Positions 24,915 to 34,893 of a stretch of DNA of 40,266 bases are shown here, in pieces; position 1 is the first letter of the stretch; each line of letters starts with the position of its first letter. The stretch spans positions 1 to 40,266 of the forward strand of contig PHEU01000019.1 in assembly GCA_002841295.1 (NCBI GenBank). The letters run 5' to 3'. The DNA comes from Actinobacteria bacterium HGW-Actinobacteria-6 (GTDB lineage: Bacteria; Actinomycetota; Coriobacteriia; Anaerosomatales; Anaerosomataceae). The position numbers and the translations under genes are program-made. The notes under the pieces are model-generated. The model ran no database searches, was not told the DNA's origin, and worked only from the letters and a program-made list of their open reading frames with translations.

Positions 24915-26018
24915 CTATCCGGCAGAACTCCAAGGGGAGCCTTGCGACGCGGCGTCCAAGACATAGGCGGCAATATCGGCAGCAACCAGCTCTCGAGCGG
25001 ACATCTCGGCGAGGTGATGCCGTCGATACCACTCCACAGTGCGGTCGACCGCCGTCTCAAATGCCCACACCGGACGCCAGCCGACCCTGTCGGCAACGCG
25101 CGAGATATCCAGGCGGAGGAGTGCGGCCTCATGCGGCTGCGCAACTTGCTCCGGCTGCATCCAGCTACCAGAACCCCAGCCGGCAACCAGGCGATTAACC
25201 AACTCACCGACGGTTCTCGCCGACTCGGGATCAGGACCGAAGTTGAACGCGTCAACAGCTCGCGAATCGCCTTCAAGCATGAGCGCCACCAACCACAGAT
25301 ACCCAGACAGTGGCTCCAGCACATGCTGCCACGGACGCAGGGAACTGGGGTTGCGCACGCCGATGGGTTCAGCGAGTCCAAGTGCACGCACGCAGTCAGG
25401 CACGATGCGATCAAGCGCCCAATCGCCGCCACCGATCACATTGCCAGCCCTGGCAGTCGCCATTGGTATCCGTGCTGCGTCCAGGAAGGACTGCTGATAC
25501 GACTGGGCGACTATCTCAGTGCACGCCTTGCTCGCGCTGTACGGATCGTATCCGCCGAGAGGATCGTCCTCCGAGAAGGCGGCACCGGTGTCATTGTTGC
25601 GGTACACCTTGTCTGTCGTGACGACTACGACCGCACCGACAGAGTCCAAGCCCCGTGCGGCCTCAAGTACGTTTGCAGTGCCCATAACGTTGGTCTCGAA
25701 CGTAAGTATCGGCTCGGCGTATGACCGGCGCACAAGCGGCTGCGCCGCGAGATGAAGCACCGCCTCGGGGCGTATTCGGTGCATTACGCTCTTCACGATA
25801 GCGGCGTCGCGGATGTCGCCCATGATGTGATCGATGTGCCGAGACAACCCCAGTTCGTCGTAGAGCGACGGCTGCGTGTCCGGCTCAAGCGCGAGCCCGC
25901 TGACTTCAGCACCGAGCTCAAGCAGCCACTGCGCCAGCCACCCGCCCTTGAAACCCGTGTCGCCTGTTACGAGCACCCGCCTACCGGCAAATGCACCTCG
26001 AAACAGTGCATGCGTCAC
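24915..26018 (-). CDS. rfbG: CDP-glucose 4,6-dehydratase
   Basis: The 367-aa SDR protein has RVLVTGDTGFKGGWLAQWLL (GXXGXXG with the FKGGW typical of CDP-glucose dehydratases), HLAAQPLVRRSYAEP, the TTDKVYRN catalytic segment, YSASKACTE (YXXXK) and RAGNVIGGGDWA, RPWQHVLEPL. It makes CDP-4-keto-6-deoxyglucose for E1. The GTG start at 26018 is preceded by GAGGGG about 9 bases away. All family residues are present. A C-terminal tail of about 20 residues extends past the usual end. It lies 33 bases after the GMD-type gene in the same direction. Confidence 0.96.
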   Translation of the reverse strand: MTHALFRGAFAGRRVLVTGDTGFKGGWLAQWLLELGAEVSGLALEPDTQPSLYDELGLSRHIDHIMGDIRDAAIVKSVMHRIRPEAVLHLAAQPLVRRSYAEPILTFETNVMGTANVLEAARGLDSVGAVVVVTTDKVYRNNDTGAAFSEDDPLGGYDPYSASKACTEIVAQSYQQSFLDAARIPMATARAGNVIGGGDWALDRIVPDCVRALGLAEPIGVRNPSSLRPWQHVLEPLSGYLWLVALMLEGDSRAVDAFNFGPDPESARTVGELVNRLVAGWGSGSWMQPEQVAQPHEAALLRLDISRVADRVGWRPVWAFETAVDRTVEWYRRHHLAEMSARELVAADIAAYVLDAASQGSPWSSAG

Positions 26019-26051
26019 TTATGAACACCCCTCACCAATGATGGTGCACTA

Positions 26052-27020
26052 TCAGGCCTTCGCACTGAGACGCTCCATGTCGGCATCAACCATCATATGC
26101 ACCAGCTCTGCGAACCGAACTCTTGGCTCCCATCCCAGGACCTCGCGTGCCTTGGATGCATCACCATAGAACACATGCACATCAACCGGGCGCACGAACC
26201 GGGGATCGCTCCTCACATACCGCTCGTAATCGAGCCCCAGATAAGTGAAGGCGGCCGCGCAGAACTCGCGCACAGTGTGGACTTCCCCGCTTGCTATCAC
26301 ATAGTCGTCAGGCCGTTGCTGCTGGAGCATCAACCACATCGCCTCGACGTAGTCACCAGCGAAGCCCCAGTCGCGCTGTGCATCCAGGTTGCCGAGCACG
26401 AGCTCATCGGCGAGGCCGAGCTTGATGCGAGCGACGCCGTCAGTGATCTTTCTCGTCACGAATTGCAGTCCCCGAAGAGGTGACTCGTGATTGAACATGA
26501 TGCCGTTGCTGACATGCATGCCGTATGAATCCCGATAGCTACCCACTACCTGGAACGCATACGCCTTCGAGGCGGCATACGGCGACTGCGGATGCAGACG
26601 AGTCGTCTCGCTCTGCGGCATTTCGGCGGCATTGCCGAACATCTCAGCAGAGGAAGCCTGGAAGAGCCGCGCCTCAGGCGCCAGCTGGCGAATCGCCTCT
26701 AGAATACGTAACACACCCATTGCATTCACATCAGTCGTCGCGATCGCTTCGCTCCAGGAGTTCCCTACCGAAGACTGAGCTGCGAAGTTGTAGACCTCGT
26801 CAGGACGAGCGACCTCGACTGCCGCAAGCAAGGACTCCATGTCGGTGAGATCTGCGGTGACCGAGTGCAATGCTCCACCAGAATCCTCGGCTCTTTGAAG
26901 GAAATCGCCGGAATCCGGCCCGGTGATGCCAAAGACCTCATAACCCTTGCCAAGCAACAGCTCCGTGAGATAGGTGCCGTCCTGGCCGGCTACGCCGGTT
27001 ATGAGTGCCCGCTTGCGCAC
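26052..27020 (-). CDS. GDP-mannose 4,6-dehydratase paralogue with altered cofactor loop
   Basis: The 322-aa protein aligns with the neighbouring GMD along its length ([58 protein letters not shown]). Tyr148 and Lys152 of YXXXK and Glu126 are kept. Two things differ. Where GMD has the NADP-binding RRxS segment, this protein reads GITGPDSGDFLQRA. Ser125 in the SSSEMFG loop is Ala (ASSAEMFG). It may use NAD, act on a different GDP-sugar, or form a mixed complex with the true GMD. The GTG at 27020 is preceded by AGGAG at 7 bases. I am confident of the family, not of the activity. Confidence 0.82.
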   Translation of the reverse strand: MRKRALITGVAGQDGTYLTELLLGKGYEVFGITGPDSGDFLQRAEDSGGALHSVTADLTDMESLLAAVEVARPDEVYNFAAQSSVGNSWSEAIATTDVNAMGVLRILEAIRQLAPEARLFQASSAEMFGNAAEMPQSETTRLHPQSPYAASKAYAFQVVGSYRDSYGMHVSNGIMFNHESPLRGLQFVTRKITDGVARIKLGLADELVLGNLDAQRDWGFAGDYVEAMWLMLQQQRPDDYVIASGEVHTVREFCAAAFTYLGLDYERYVRSDPRFVRPVDVHVFYGDASKAREVLGWEPRVRFAELVHMMVDADMERLSAKA

Positions 27021-27042
27021 GAATCAGCTCCTGTCCGCTCCC

Positions 27043-28030
<988 letters not shown>

Positions 28031-28056
28031 GGTCATGTGAGATCTGCCGAGCTGGT

Positions 28057-29520
28057 CTATCGACCGCTTCTCGTCCAGTCATCCTCGATGCGAACGATGT
28101 CATCTTCACCGAAGTAGTCACCCACCTGCACCTCGATTACTCGAAGCGGTTCGGTCCCTGGGTTCTCAAGACGGTGCACAGTACCGACCGGGATGAACGT
28201 GCCCTCATTCACGCCGACCGTCACGCTCTCCTCACCGCGGGTGACAAGCGCTGTGCCAGCGACAACGATCCAGTGCTCGCTTCTGTGATTGTGGAGCTGA
28301 AGGCTCAACCGGGCCCCCGGCTTCACTTCCAGAAGCTTGATCTGATGGCCCTCGCTCTTGAGCAAGCTCGTCCAGGAGCCCCATGGTCGGAGGCTGACCT
28401 TCGGCTCGATGACTTCCGGAGCCCCCATCACTTTGAGCGCTTCGACCACCGCACGAACATCTTGCACACGGTCCTTTGGGAGCACGAGCGTCGCATCGGC
28501 TGTATCCACGACGATAAGGTCTTGCACTCCAAGTGTCGCGACCAGACGATCAGTCGAGTAGACGATGCATCCCGAGGAATCCACATCGACGCCCCTGCCG
28601 AAACGGACGTTTTCGGCATCGTCAGCCTCGGCAACTGACTCGAGTGCCATGAGCGAGCCGACGTCGCTCCACTTCAGTGCGGCGGGAATGACAGCGATGC
28701 GATCCGAACGCTCCATAACGGCTGTGTCAATCGAGACGGACGGAAGCGATGCGAATCTATCGCGCACCTCATCCGAGGACCTCTCGGCAACCGGCAGTGA
28801 TGCAATCCAACGAACGACCTCGCCGATGCGAGCTATCTCGCCACCCGCAGCCGCAAGCTCGTCAAGTACGCGCGACGCCTTCATCAAGAAGATGCCGGCG
28901 TTCCAGAAATGCTTGCCACCCGCGAGGAACTCCTCAGCGCGAATGGCATCGGGCTTCTCAACGAACTCGGCAACCACGTGCGGGGTGGCACCGCCAACCG
29001 AGAATTCCGGTAGCGCATCAGCGGCCTGGATGTACCCGTAGCCAGTCTCAGGACGCGTCGGCGTGATGCCAATGGTCACCAGATAGCCAGCGGCTGCAGC
29101 CGCAGCTGCCGAGCGAATACAGTCGGTCCAGAGCTGGCCATCCTCAAGCAAGTGATCAGAAGGCAGCACGACCATGATCGCGTCGGGGTCCTCGGCCATG
29201 AACGTTGCGGCGGCAAGCGCAATCGCCGGAGCAGTATTCCTCGGCACGGGTTCGATGATGTAGCTGACGTGGTGCAGGTCCTCATCAGGCTGCGCGGTCA
29301 TATGATTGCGCAACTCATCGAAAAGACGCTCGTTTGTGGTAATCGCGATGGATGAAGGCTCAGTCGCGAACGGCATGATCCGATGGGTCGCCTGTGCTAT
29401 CAGAGATTCCGTACCGAACATCGAAAGCAGTTGCTTCGGGCTGAGCTCACGAGACAGAGGCCAGAAACGCTGACCGCTCCCGCCTGCAAGCACCGTCGCA
29501 AAGATGTGATCGTGAGTCAT
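28057..29520 (-). CDS. manC: Mannose-1-phosphate guanylyltransferase / mannose-6-phosphate isomerase
   Basis: The 487-aa protein is the two-domain ManC/AlgA type. The N-terminal guanylyltransferase shows ATVLAGGSGQRFWPLSRE and SPKQLLSMFG, then VLPSDHLLED. The C-terminal cupin isomerase domain (about 370-487) has SLRPWGSWTSLLKSEGHQIK, LQLHNHRSEHWIVVAGTALV and QVGDYFGEDDIVRIEDDW. It makes GDP-mannose from mannose-1-phosphate and GTP, and the isomerase half links it to fructose-6-phosphate. The phosphohexomutase at 8966 would bridge the two activities, and gmd downstream uses the product. The ATG at 29520 has GAGGGG about 7 bases upstream and lies 24 bases after galU, so the genes probably share an mRNA. 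Confidence 0.95.
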   Translation of the reverse strand: MTHDHIFATVLAGGSGQRFWPLSRELSPKQLLSMFGTESLIAQATHRIMPFATEPSSIAITTNERLFDELRNHMTAQPDEDLHHVSYIIEPVPRNTAPAIALAAATFMAEDPDAIMVVLPSDHLLEDGQLWTDCIRSAAAAAAAGYLVTIGITPTRPETGYGYIQAADALPEFSVGGATPHVVAEFVEKPDAIRAEEFLAGGKHFWNAGIFLMKASRVLDELAAAGGEIARIGEVVRWIASLPVAERSSDEVRDRFASLPSVSIDTAVMERSDRIAVIPAALKWSDVGSLMALESVAEADDAENVRFGRGVDVDSSGCIVYSTDRLVATLGVQDLIVVDTADATLVLPKDRVQDVRAVVEALKVMGAPEVIEPKVSLRPWGSWTSLLKSEGHQIKLLEVKPGARLSLQLHNHRSEHWIVVAGTALVTRGEESVTVGVNEGTFIPVGTVHRLENPGTEPLRVIEVQVGDYFGEDDIVRIEDDWTRSGR

Positions 29521-29544
29521 TCTTGCCCCTCGCCCGTCTCGCTC

Positions 29545-30396
29545 TTAGCCGAGCAGCTTCTCAAGACTGTCACGCAGCGCCGGGCCATACTCCTTGGACT
29601 CCAATGCGAGCGCAACGTTCGCCTCAAGCCACGAGAGCACATTGCCAGTGTCGTAACCGCTGCACTCCATGGTGATCGCATAGATGTCCTCTTGCTTGAG
29701 GAGCTCCTTGAGCGCGTCAGTAAGCTGTATCTCGTCGCCACGGCCTGGCTCGACCGTAGGAAGGATCTTCATGATGAGCGGCGTCAGCAGATACCTGCCG
29801 AAGATCGCCAGGTTGCTCGGCGCATCGTTCACCGGCGGCTTCTCAACAAGATCGGTCAGCTTCCACACACCGGGCTCAACCTCGTGACCGGCGATGACAC
29901 CGTAGCGGCTCACCAGATGCTGCTCCACAGGGGTCACGGCCAGCACGGACGCACCATACTTCTCGTGAACCTCTTTGAGGCGATTCAGGCATGAGTTGTC
30001 CGGCACGATGACATCGCCGAGCAGGACGAAGAACGGCTCGTCGCCGGTATGCGCCGCACCACAGGCCACGGCGTGACCGAGACCGCGAGGGCGCTTCTGA
30101 CGTACGTAGAACACCTCGGCTAGATCCGTGATGGCGCGAACCTGGCGGAGCTTGTCGACAGCGCCAGAGCGCTCTAACAGGTCCTCAAGCTCGAGCGAAC
30201 GGTCGAAGTGATCCTCGATTGCGCGCTTGCCTCGGCCGGTGATGAGGAGCACGTCATCGACGCCTGCGGCTACCGCCTCTTCGACGACGTACTGGATGAC
30301 AGGCTTGCCCACGACTGGCAGCATCTCTTTTGGCTGCGCCTTGGTTGCGGGAAGGAAGCGTGTGCCGAGGCCTGCTGCCGGAATAATCGCTTTCAT
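29545..30396 (-). CDS. galU: UTP--glucose-1-phosphate uridylyltransferase
   Basis: The 283-aa protein has the GalU/HasC pattern: KAIIPAAGLGTRFLPATKAQ with the activating lysine in PKEMLPVVGKPVIQYVVEEA, FFVLLGDVIVPD, and GRYLLTPLIMKIL, PGRGDEIQLTDALKELLKQE. It forms UDP-glucose from UTP and glucose-1-phosphate. UDP-glucose is a likely substrate of the initiating transferase at 6419 and of GT4 enzymes. It is upstream of manC and gmd and probably heads that operon. Its 93-base leader contains a hairpin (30417-30435) and an AT-rich inverted repeat (30454-30465). Length is normal and no key residue is missing. Confidence 0.96.
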   Translation of the reverse strand: MKAIIPAAGLGTRFLPATKAQPKEMLPVVGKPVIQYVVEEAVAAGVDDVLLITGRGKRAIEDHFDRSLELEDLLERSGAVDKLRQVRAITDLAEVFYVRQKRPRGLGHAVACGAAHTGDEPFFVLLGDVIVPDNSCLNRLKEVHEKYGASVLAVTPVEQHLVSRYGVIAGHEVEPGVWKLTDLVEKPPVNDAPSNLAIFGRYLLTPLIMKILPTVEPGRGDEIQLTDALKELLKQEDIYAITMECSGYDTGNVLSWLEANVALALESKEYGPALRDSLEKLLG

Positions 30397-30416
30397 GCGC
30401 TCTCGTCCTCGCCTTC

Positions 30417-30435
30417 CGCACGGATGCCCCGTGCG
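30417..30435 (-). repeat. 7-bp hairpin in the galU leader
   Basis: CGCACGG and CCGTGCG flank a 5-base loop about 20-40 bases upstream of the galU start. No T-run follows, so it is unlikely to terminate. It may shape the leader mRNA. Confidence 0.4.
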
Positions 30436-30453
30436 ATGATTCGGAACAACAAA

Positions 30454-30465
30454 CTAATAGATTAG
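30454..30465. repeat. AT-rich inverted repeat CTAAT-AG-ATTAG upstream of galU
   Basis: The 5-base arms are perfect and lie 58-69 bases before galU in a short AT-rich patch. On the minus strand TATTAG or TAATCT here could serve as a -10, but no -35 is convincing. It may be an operator over the galU promoter. Confidence 0.35.
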
Positions 30466-30489
30466 CACCATGTGCGTACCGCTGCGGAG

Positions 30490-31773
30490 CTAAAGCGTCG
30501 CAAGCACCTCAGCGGCGGCATCCGTCATCGCGATGATGTCGGCATCAGTGTGTGCCAGACCGACGAATGTAGCCTCGAACTGGCTCGGCGCGAGCGTGAT
30601 CTTGTGATCGAGCATCCCCTTGAAGTAGCGGGCGTAGCGATCGGTGTCGCACGTTGCGGCGGTAGTCCAGTCGCGGACCGTCTCGGCGGTGAAGAACATA
30701 CACGCCATCGAGCCCACGCGGTTGAACTGCGCGTCGATGCCCGCATCTGCTGCTGCCACGCGGAGTCCGGCCTCAAGCAGGGCGCCCTTGCGCTCGAGCT
30801 CGGCGTACACTCCGGACTGGCTGAGCGCGCCCACAAGCGCGAGGCCTGCGACCATCGCGACCGGGTTGCCAGAAAGCGTGCCGGCCTGGTAAACGGGCCC
30901 CACAGGCGCCAGGTGCTCCATGATCTCTCGCTTGCCGCCGAAGGCACCCACAGGGAAGCCGCCGCCGATGATCTTGCCGAGCGTGGTAAGGTCCGGTGTC
31001 ACGCCGTAGAGCTCCTGCGCGCCACCAAGCGCTACACGGAAACCCGAGATGACCTCATCGAAGATGAGAACGACGCCATACTCGTCGCAAAGCGCGCGTA
31101 GCCCGGCGAGGTAACCATCAGCAGGTGGAACGACGCCCATGTTGCCGGCGATCGGCTCCAAGATGATGGCCGCAACTTGCTCGCCCACCTCGGCAAGCGC
31201 TGCCGAGACGGCCTCAAGGTCGTTATAAGGCAGAACGATGGTATCGGCTGTCGCGCCGGCAGTGACGCCAGGAGTGCCGGGAATGCCGAGGGTGACAAGA
31301 CCGCTTCCGGCCGCACAGAGCAGCGCATCAGAGTGGCCGTGGTAGTTGCCGTCGAACTTGATGAACTTCTCACGCCCGGTGAAGCCGCGCGCGAGCCTGA
31401 TTGCACTCATAGTGGCTTCAGTGCCTGAGGAGACCATGCGCACCATCTCGATTGACGGCACTGCGCTGACGACCGCCTCGGCCATGCGAACCTCGACCTC
31501 GGTAGGAGCGCCGAAGCTGGTACCGCGAACGAGCTGCTCGCGAACCGCGTCGAGCACGACATCCGGCGCGTGTCCAAGGATCATCGGACCCCATGACGCC
31601 ACGAAGTCGATGTACTCGTTGCCGTCTGCATCCCAGACGTACGAGCCCTTCGCGCGATCGTAGAAGATGGGCTCAGCGCCAACGCTCTTGAAGGCGCGAA
31701 CCGGAGAGTTCACGCCGCCGGGAATGAGTTTGCCCGCCTCGGCGAAGAGGCGTGATGAGTTTGTGTGATGCAT
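30490..31773 (-). CDS. hemL: Glutamate-1-semialdehyde 2,1-aminomutase
   Basis: I choose the ATG at 31773 (427 aa, the normal length), with AAGGAG 10 bases upstream. A longer reading to 31938 crosses the upstream gene's end and has no family sequence. The protein begins [20 protein letters not shown], with [38 protein letters not shown] and the PLP lysine Lys267 in [17 protein letters not shown]. It converts glutamate-1-semialdehyde to 5-aminolevulinate, the start of tetrapyrrole synthesis by the C5 route. hemB, ahbAB and ahbD lie 5-8 kb upstream, separated by a glycan module. It has its own candidate promoter and a leader hairpin. Confidence 0.96.
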   Translation of the reverse strand: MHHTNSSRLFAEAGKLIPGGVNSPVRAFKSVGAEPIFYDRAKGSYVWDADGNEYIDFVASWGPMILGHAPDVVLDAVREQLVRGTSFGAPTEVEVRMAEAVVSAVPSIEMVRMVSSGTEATMSAIRLARGFTGREKFIKFDGNYHGHSDALLCAAGSGLVTLGIPGTPGVTAGATADTIVLPYNDLEAVSAALAEVGEQVAAIILEPIAGNMGVVPPADGYLAGLRALCDEYGVVLIFDEVISGFRVALGGAQELYGVTPDLTTLGKIIGGGFPVGAFGGKREIMEHLAPVGPVYQAGTLSGNPVAMVAGLALVGALSQSGVYAELERKGALLEAGLRVAAADAGIDAQFNRVGSMACMFFTAETVRDWTTAATCDTDRYARYFKGMLDHKITLAPSQFEATFVGLAHTDADIIAMTDAAAEVLATL

Positions 31774-31792
31774 AGCCGACGGACTCCTTTCG

Positions 31793-31805
31793 GGCGCAAA
31801 GCGCC
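31793..31805 (-). repeat. Short hairpin in the hemL leader
   Basis: GGCGC-TTT-GCGCC on the minus strand lies just upstream of the hemL ribosome site (AAGGAG) and downstream of the proposed -10. It may modulate translation. It is preceded, not followed, by a T-run, so it is not a terminator in this direction. Confidence 0.4.
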
Positions 31806-31825
31806 GCTCAAAAATGCACCCGCAG

Positions 31826-31834
31826 AGTATAGCA
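31826..31834 (-). promoter_or_regulatory. Candidate extended -10 promoter of hemL
   Basis: TGC followed by TATACT (5 of 6 to the consensus, with the extended TGn) lies on the minus strand in the 64-base gap between the GT39 stop and hemL. The start site would be near 31819, giving a leader of about 45 bases. The -35 region is weak, as is common with extended -10 promoters. Confidence 0.55.
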
Positions 31835-31837
31835 GGG

Positions 31838-33400
31838 CTAGTTGGCCATGAAATCGCGAACGACCTTCGCGTCGTAGAGGCGGATGAATACGTCGCCCGG
31901 GTCAAGGATCTCACTGGTGAATCCAAAATACGGAGCACCGACCCATCGAGTTTGCCACACGCCGTTGGCGAAGAAGTGCCGATTCACCGGCACCTGGGTG
32001 ATCTCAAAACCGAAGAACACGACGCTGGTCTGCGACTCAGAGTACGCAGCGATGAACTCCGGGGTCGCCCCATCCTCTGAGGTCGGCTCGAATGATGTGA
32101 GCAAGTACGTGCTGCCCGTTGTCGCAAGCGGCATGTCGCGCACGAGGTCGGAGCCGTCACCCAGCTCTATTATCTTCGCGGGTGCGAGCGTGTACTCGAT
32201 CGCAGGCTGGTACGAGCCCGCCAGCTCCACCGTGTCATACACCGTGGCCTGAGCAGGCGGGACTGGCAGTGTGGCAAGAACCTGCGCCGGAGACCAGAGC
32301 CCGTATTTGTTGCCCGCGAACATGAGTGCCGTCGCCAGAAGCAAGAACGGGAGAATCACGGCATGCACCCATACGATGTGCGGCACCTTGCGAGCGAGCG
32401 CATATGTCCCGCGTGCGACGGCAATCGCCACGAACGGCGTGAGCGGGATGAGGTAGTACGAATGGAAGTTGTACACGATATGGAAGCCTATATAGGCCGC
32501 TGCCGAGAGCAACACCAGCTTGTCGCCTACGGCTCGCTTGAACACCAGGTACGCTAGCGCAGCAACGCCGAGCACCGCGAGCACCGGTGACATCACCCAG
32601 AACAACTCGTTGAGCACCTGCCAGCGGAAAGCCACCCAGCTGCTCGCGGCCGACGCGCTGCCCGCGAGCGTGGCCTGACCGCTCACGAATGACACACCGT
32701 CGAAGATGTAGCGAGCGATGTACCACGGCAGGCCAAAGGCGAACAGACCGCCGATGAAGGGCAGCACGCGCTTGCCGCGAAGCCAGGCGATGCCGTGCGT
32801 GCGCCACGTCTCCCAGAGCGCCAAGACAACCGGCGCCAATACCGAGGGCAGCTTGGTCGCGAGCGCAAGGCCCATGAATGCCCCGCCGAGAAACGCCTGC
32901 TTGCGGTTGTCGTTCGGAATCGAACGCACATAGTGATACGTGCCCGCCATCATGAAGAAGAGCATCAGCGAGTCGACTTGAATATTGTGGTTCACAATCG
33001 CGAGGCCCGGCGTGACAGCGAGAATCGCTGCCGAGAGTAACCCGATTCGCTCAGTGTAGAGCGTCTTACCGAGCAGGAACGTGTAGTACACGGTGGCAAC
33101 ACCGGATACCACCGATACGAGGCGCGCCAGCGCGACTCCCTCGCCGAAGATGAGGAACAGCACCGAGACCACAAGCGAGTACATCGGCGGATTGTTGCGA
33201 TCCTGCGGCGCCGTGAGCCAATCGAACGCTCCCCTGTGGGTATCAGCCGCGGCCAGCTTTGTATAAAAGCCCTCGTTGAACGCATGGTAGCCACCGATCG
33301 GGTCGGTGATTCGGTACGCCCGGATCGCGAACGCAGTGAGGAGTATCGCGGCAAGCACGAGAATCATCACGAGCTTGCGACGGCTGTCAGTCATCTTCAT
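31838..33400 (-). CDS. GT39-type (ArnT/PMT-like) membrane glycosyltransferase
   Basis: The 520-aa protein has about 11 hydrophobic segments and a soluble C-terminal part of roughly 130 residues. After the first helix ([17 protein letters not shown]) comes the acidic loop [16 protein letters not shown], where GT39/GT83 enzymes have their catalytic acidic residue; here Glu is kept after Asn. [20 protein letters not shown] and [20 protein letters not shown] match the family's second and later helices. Such enzymes take a sugar from a polyprenyl-phosphate carrier and transfer it to a lipid, protein or glycan outside the membrane. The nearby GT2 (35276) can make the lipid donor and the two small EmrE-like proteins can flip it. 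The ATG overlaps WecB's stop (ATGA). Acceptor unknown. Confidence 0.87.
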   Translation of the reverse strand: MKMTDSRRKLVMILVLAAILLTAFAIRAYRITDPIGGYHAFNEGFYTKLAAADTHRGAFDWLTAPQDRNNPPMYSLVVSVLFLIFGEGVALARLVSVVSGVATVYYTFLLGKTLYTERIGLLSAAILAVTPGLAIVNHNIQVDSLMLFFMMAGTYHYVRSIPNDNRKQAFLGGAFMGLALATKLPSVLAPVVLALWETWRTHGIAWLRGKRVLPFIGGLFAFGLPWYIARYIFDGVSFVSGQATLAGSASAASSWVAFRWQVLNELFWVMSPVLAVLGVAALAYLVFKRAVGDKLVLLSAAAYIGFHIVYNFHSYYLIPLTPFVAIAVARGTYALARKVPHIVWVHAVILPFLLLATALMFAGNKYGLWSPAQVLATLPVPPAQATVYDTVELAGSYQPAIEYTLAPAKIIELGDGSDLVRDMPLATTGSTYLLTSFEPTSEDGATPEFIAAYSESQTSVVFFGFEITQVPVNRHFFANGVWQTRWVGAPYFGFTSEILDPGDVFIRLYDAKVVRDFMAN

Positions 33401-34515
33401 CCCAGGTACTCCTCGATAGCGTCGATGATCTTCTCAGCAGCGTGGCCGTCTCCGAACGGGTTCGGCGCCTCCGCCATAGCCCGGTACGCGTCCGCGTCGC
33501 CGAGCAGCGCGATCGTCTCACGCGCAACGGTCGCACGGTCGGTACCCACGAGCTTAAGCGTGCCTGCCTCGGCACCTTCGGGACGCTCGGTCGTTTCACG
33601 CAACAGCAAGAGCGGCTTGCCGAGCGCTGCTGCCTCCTCCTGAAGCCCGCCGGAGTCCGACAGCACGATGGTGCACTTCTTAAGTAGCTTCACGAACTCA
33701 ACATAGCCGAGCGGTTCTGTGAGGACCGCGCTTTCATGATCTCCGAGGACGCGGTTCACCGTTTCGGCAACCACGGGGTTTCGGTGCACGGGCAGCACAA
33801 CGACCAGGTCGGGTGTCGCATCAAGCGCATCGCGTATGCCGAGGCACGCTTCCTCGAGCGGCGCCCCCCAGCTTTCGCGGCGATGCAACGTGACGACCGC
33901 AAGTCGGCGCCCCTCCCCCGGCAACGTCGCAAGCAGCGCGGGCAGCTCGACGCTTCGCTCGGCCACATCCATAACCGCATCAATGACGGTATTGCCGGTC
34001 ATGATGACCGAGGCAGGACTCGCCCCCTCAGCACGCAGGCGAGCTGCCGCATGCTCGGTCGGCGCGAAGCTCAGCGTCGCAACCTGCGAGACGAGGCGAC
34101 GGTTGCCTTCCTCGGGAAACGGACTGCAGAGGTCATCGGTTCGCAGGCCGGCCTCAAGGTGGCCCACCGGTACATGCGTGTAGAACGCCGCGAGCGCGCC
34201 GGCCAACGTGGTCGTGGTGTCGCCCTGTACGAGCACGATATCGGGATCGACCTCACGGATCAGCGTCGAAAGCTCGACGAGCGCTCGTGCAAGAACTTCC
34301 TCGGGCAACTGGCGCTCACGCATGAGATCAAGATCGTACTCCGGAACGATCTCAAAGAGCTCGAGCACCTGGTCGAGCATCTCCCGATGCTGTGCGGTCA
34401 CGGCGACGACGGCTCGCATACCCGCGCGCTGACGTACGCAGTTGATCGCCGGCGCCATCTTGATGGCCTCCGGTCGTGTCCCAAAGACGAAGAGAACCGT
34501 AGTCGTCACAGTCAT
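33397..34515 (-). CDS. wecB: Non-hydrolysing UDP-N-acetylglucosamine 2-epimerase
   Basis: The 372-aa protein has the complete WecB/MnaA pattern: FVFGTRPEAIKMAPAI, AVVAVTAQHREMLDQVLELF, VLVQGDTTTTLAGALAAFYT, VGHLEAGLRTDDLCSPFPEE, TLHRRESWGAPLEEA, and LSDSGGLQEEAAALGKPLLL. It interconverts UDP-GlcNAc and UDP-ManNAc. UDP-ManNAc can feed teichoic or teichuronic-like polymers or be oxidised to ManNAcA (no WecC here). It sits between the GT39 and the small transporter genes with 3-4 base spacing, so its sugar may be used by this module. The start has only a weak GGGG ribosome site and may depend on coupling. Confidence 0.95.
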   Translation of the reverse strand: MTVTTTVLFVFGTRPEAIKMAPAINCVRQRAGMRAVVAVTAQHREMLDQVLELFEIVPEYDLDLMRERQLPEEVLARALVELSTLIREVDPDIVLVQGDTTTTLAGALAAFYTHVPVGHLEAGLRTDDLCSPFPEEGNRRLVSQVATLSFAPTEHAAARLRAEGASPASVIMTGNTVIDAVMDVAERSVELPALLATLPGEGRRLAVVTLHRRESWGAPLEEACLGIRDALDATPDLVVVLPVHRNPVVAETVNRVLGDHESAVLTEPLGYVEFVKLLKKCTIVLSDSGGLQEEAAALGKPLLLLRETTERPEGAEAGTLKLVGTDRATVARETIALLGDADAYRAMAEAPNPFGDGHAAEKIIDAIEEYLG

Positions 34516-34518
34516 CCC

Positions 34519-34893
34519 CTATCCCGCCGACAGTGCGACAAGCAGCACACCAGACACAACCGCCACGAGCCCTACCCATTGCCTGGCCGTGAACCGCTCA
34601 CCGAGAAGCTTCACCGCGGCCACCGTCACGATCACGTACGCGAGGCTGAGAAACGGATATGCGAAAGAAAGCTCCGTGCGTGACAGCACAATGATCCATG
34701 CAAGCGCCGAGGTGCCGTAGATGGTCAAACCGCCCACAACCGCCGGCGTTCGCGCCACACTCGCAACGAGCGCGAGTGGCGAACGAAGCCGCTCGGCGTC
34801 GACGACACCCACGCGGCGCATACCTGATTTGAGCAGCAGCTGCCCGCAGACCACAAGCGACACGGTTCCGAGAATAAGCGGCAGCTGACTCAT
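34519..34893 (-). CDS. Small four-helix EamA/EmrE-like transporter subunit (ArnE/ArnF-like), 1
   Basis: The 124-aa protein has four predicted helices: about residues 4-24, 40-60, 67-90 and 97-121. The EmrE/ArnE/F pattern is visible in LGTVSLVVCGQLLLKSGMRR and ELSFAYPFLSLAYVIVTVAA, then LGERFTARQWVGLVAVVSGV. In Gram-negatives ArnE and ArnF pair to flip undecaprenyl-phosphate-aminoarabinose. This gene and its neighbour at 34890 likely form an analogous pair, since both are similar and overlap by 4 bases (ATGA). The substrate is probably the lipid-sugar made by the GT2 enzyme upstream. A general drug-export role is less likely given the context. Confidence 0.85.
   Translation of the reverse strand: MSQLPLILGTVSLVVCGQLLLKSGMRRVGVVDAERLRSPLALVASVARTPAVVGGLTIYGTSALAWIIVLSRTELSFAYPFLSLAYVIVTVAAVKLLGERFTARQWVGLVAVVSGVLLVALSAG

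Noticed and set aside
31774-31938. N-terminal extension of HemL
   Set aside because: The extra 55 residues do not belong to the family, run over the GT39 end, and the ATG at 31773 has a ribosome site and gives 427 aa.
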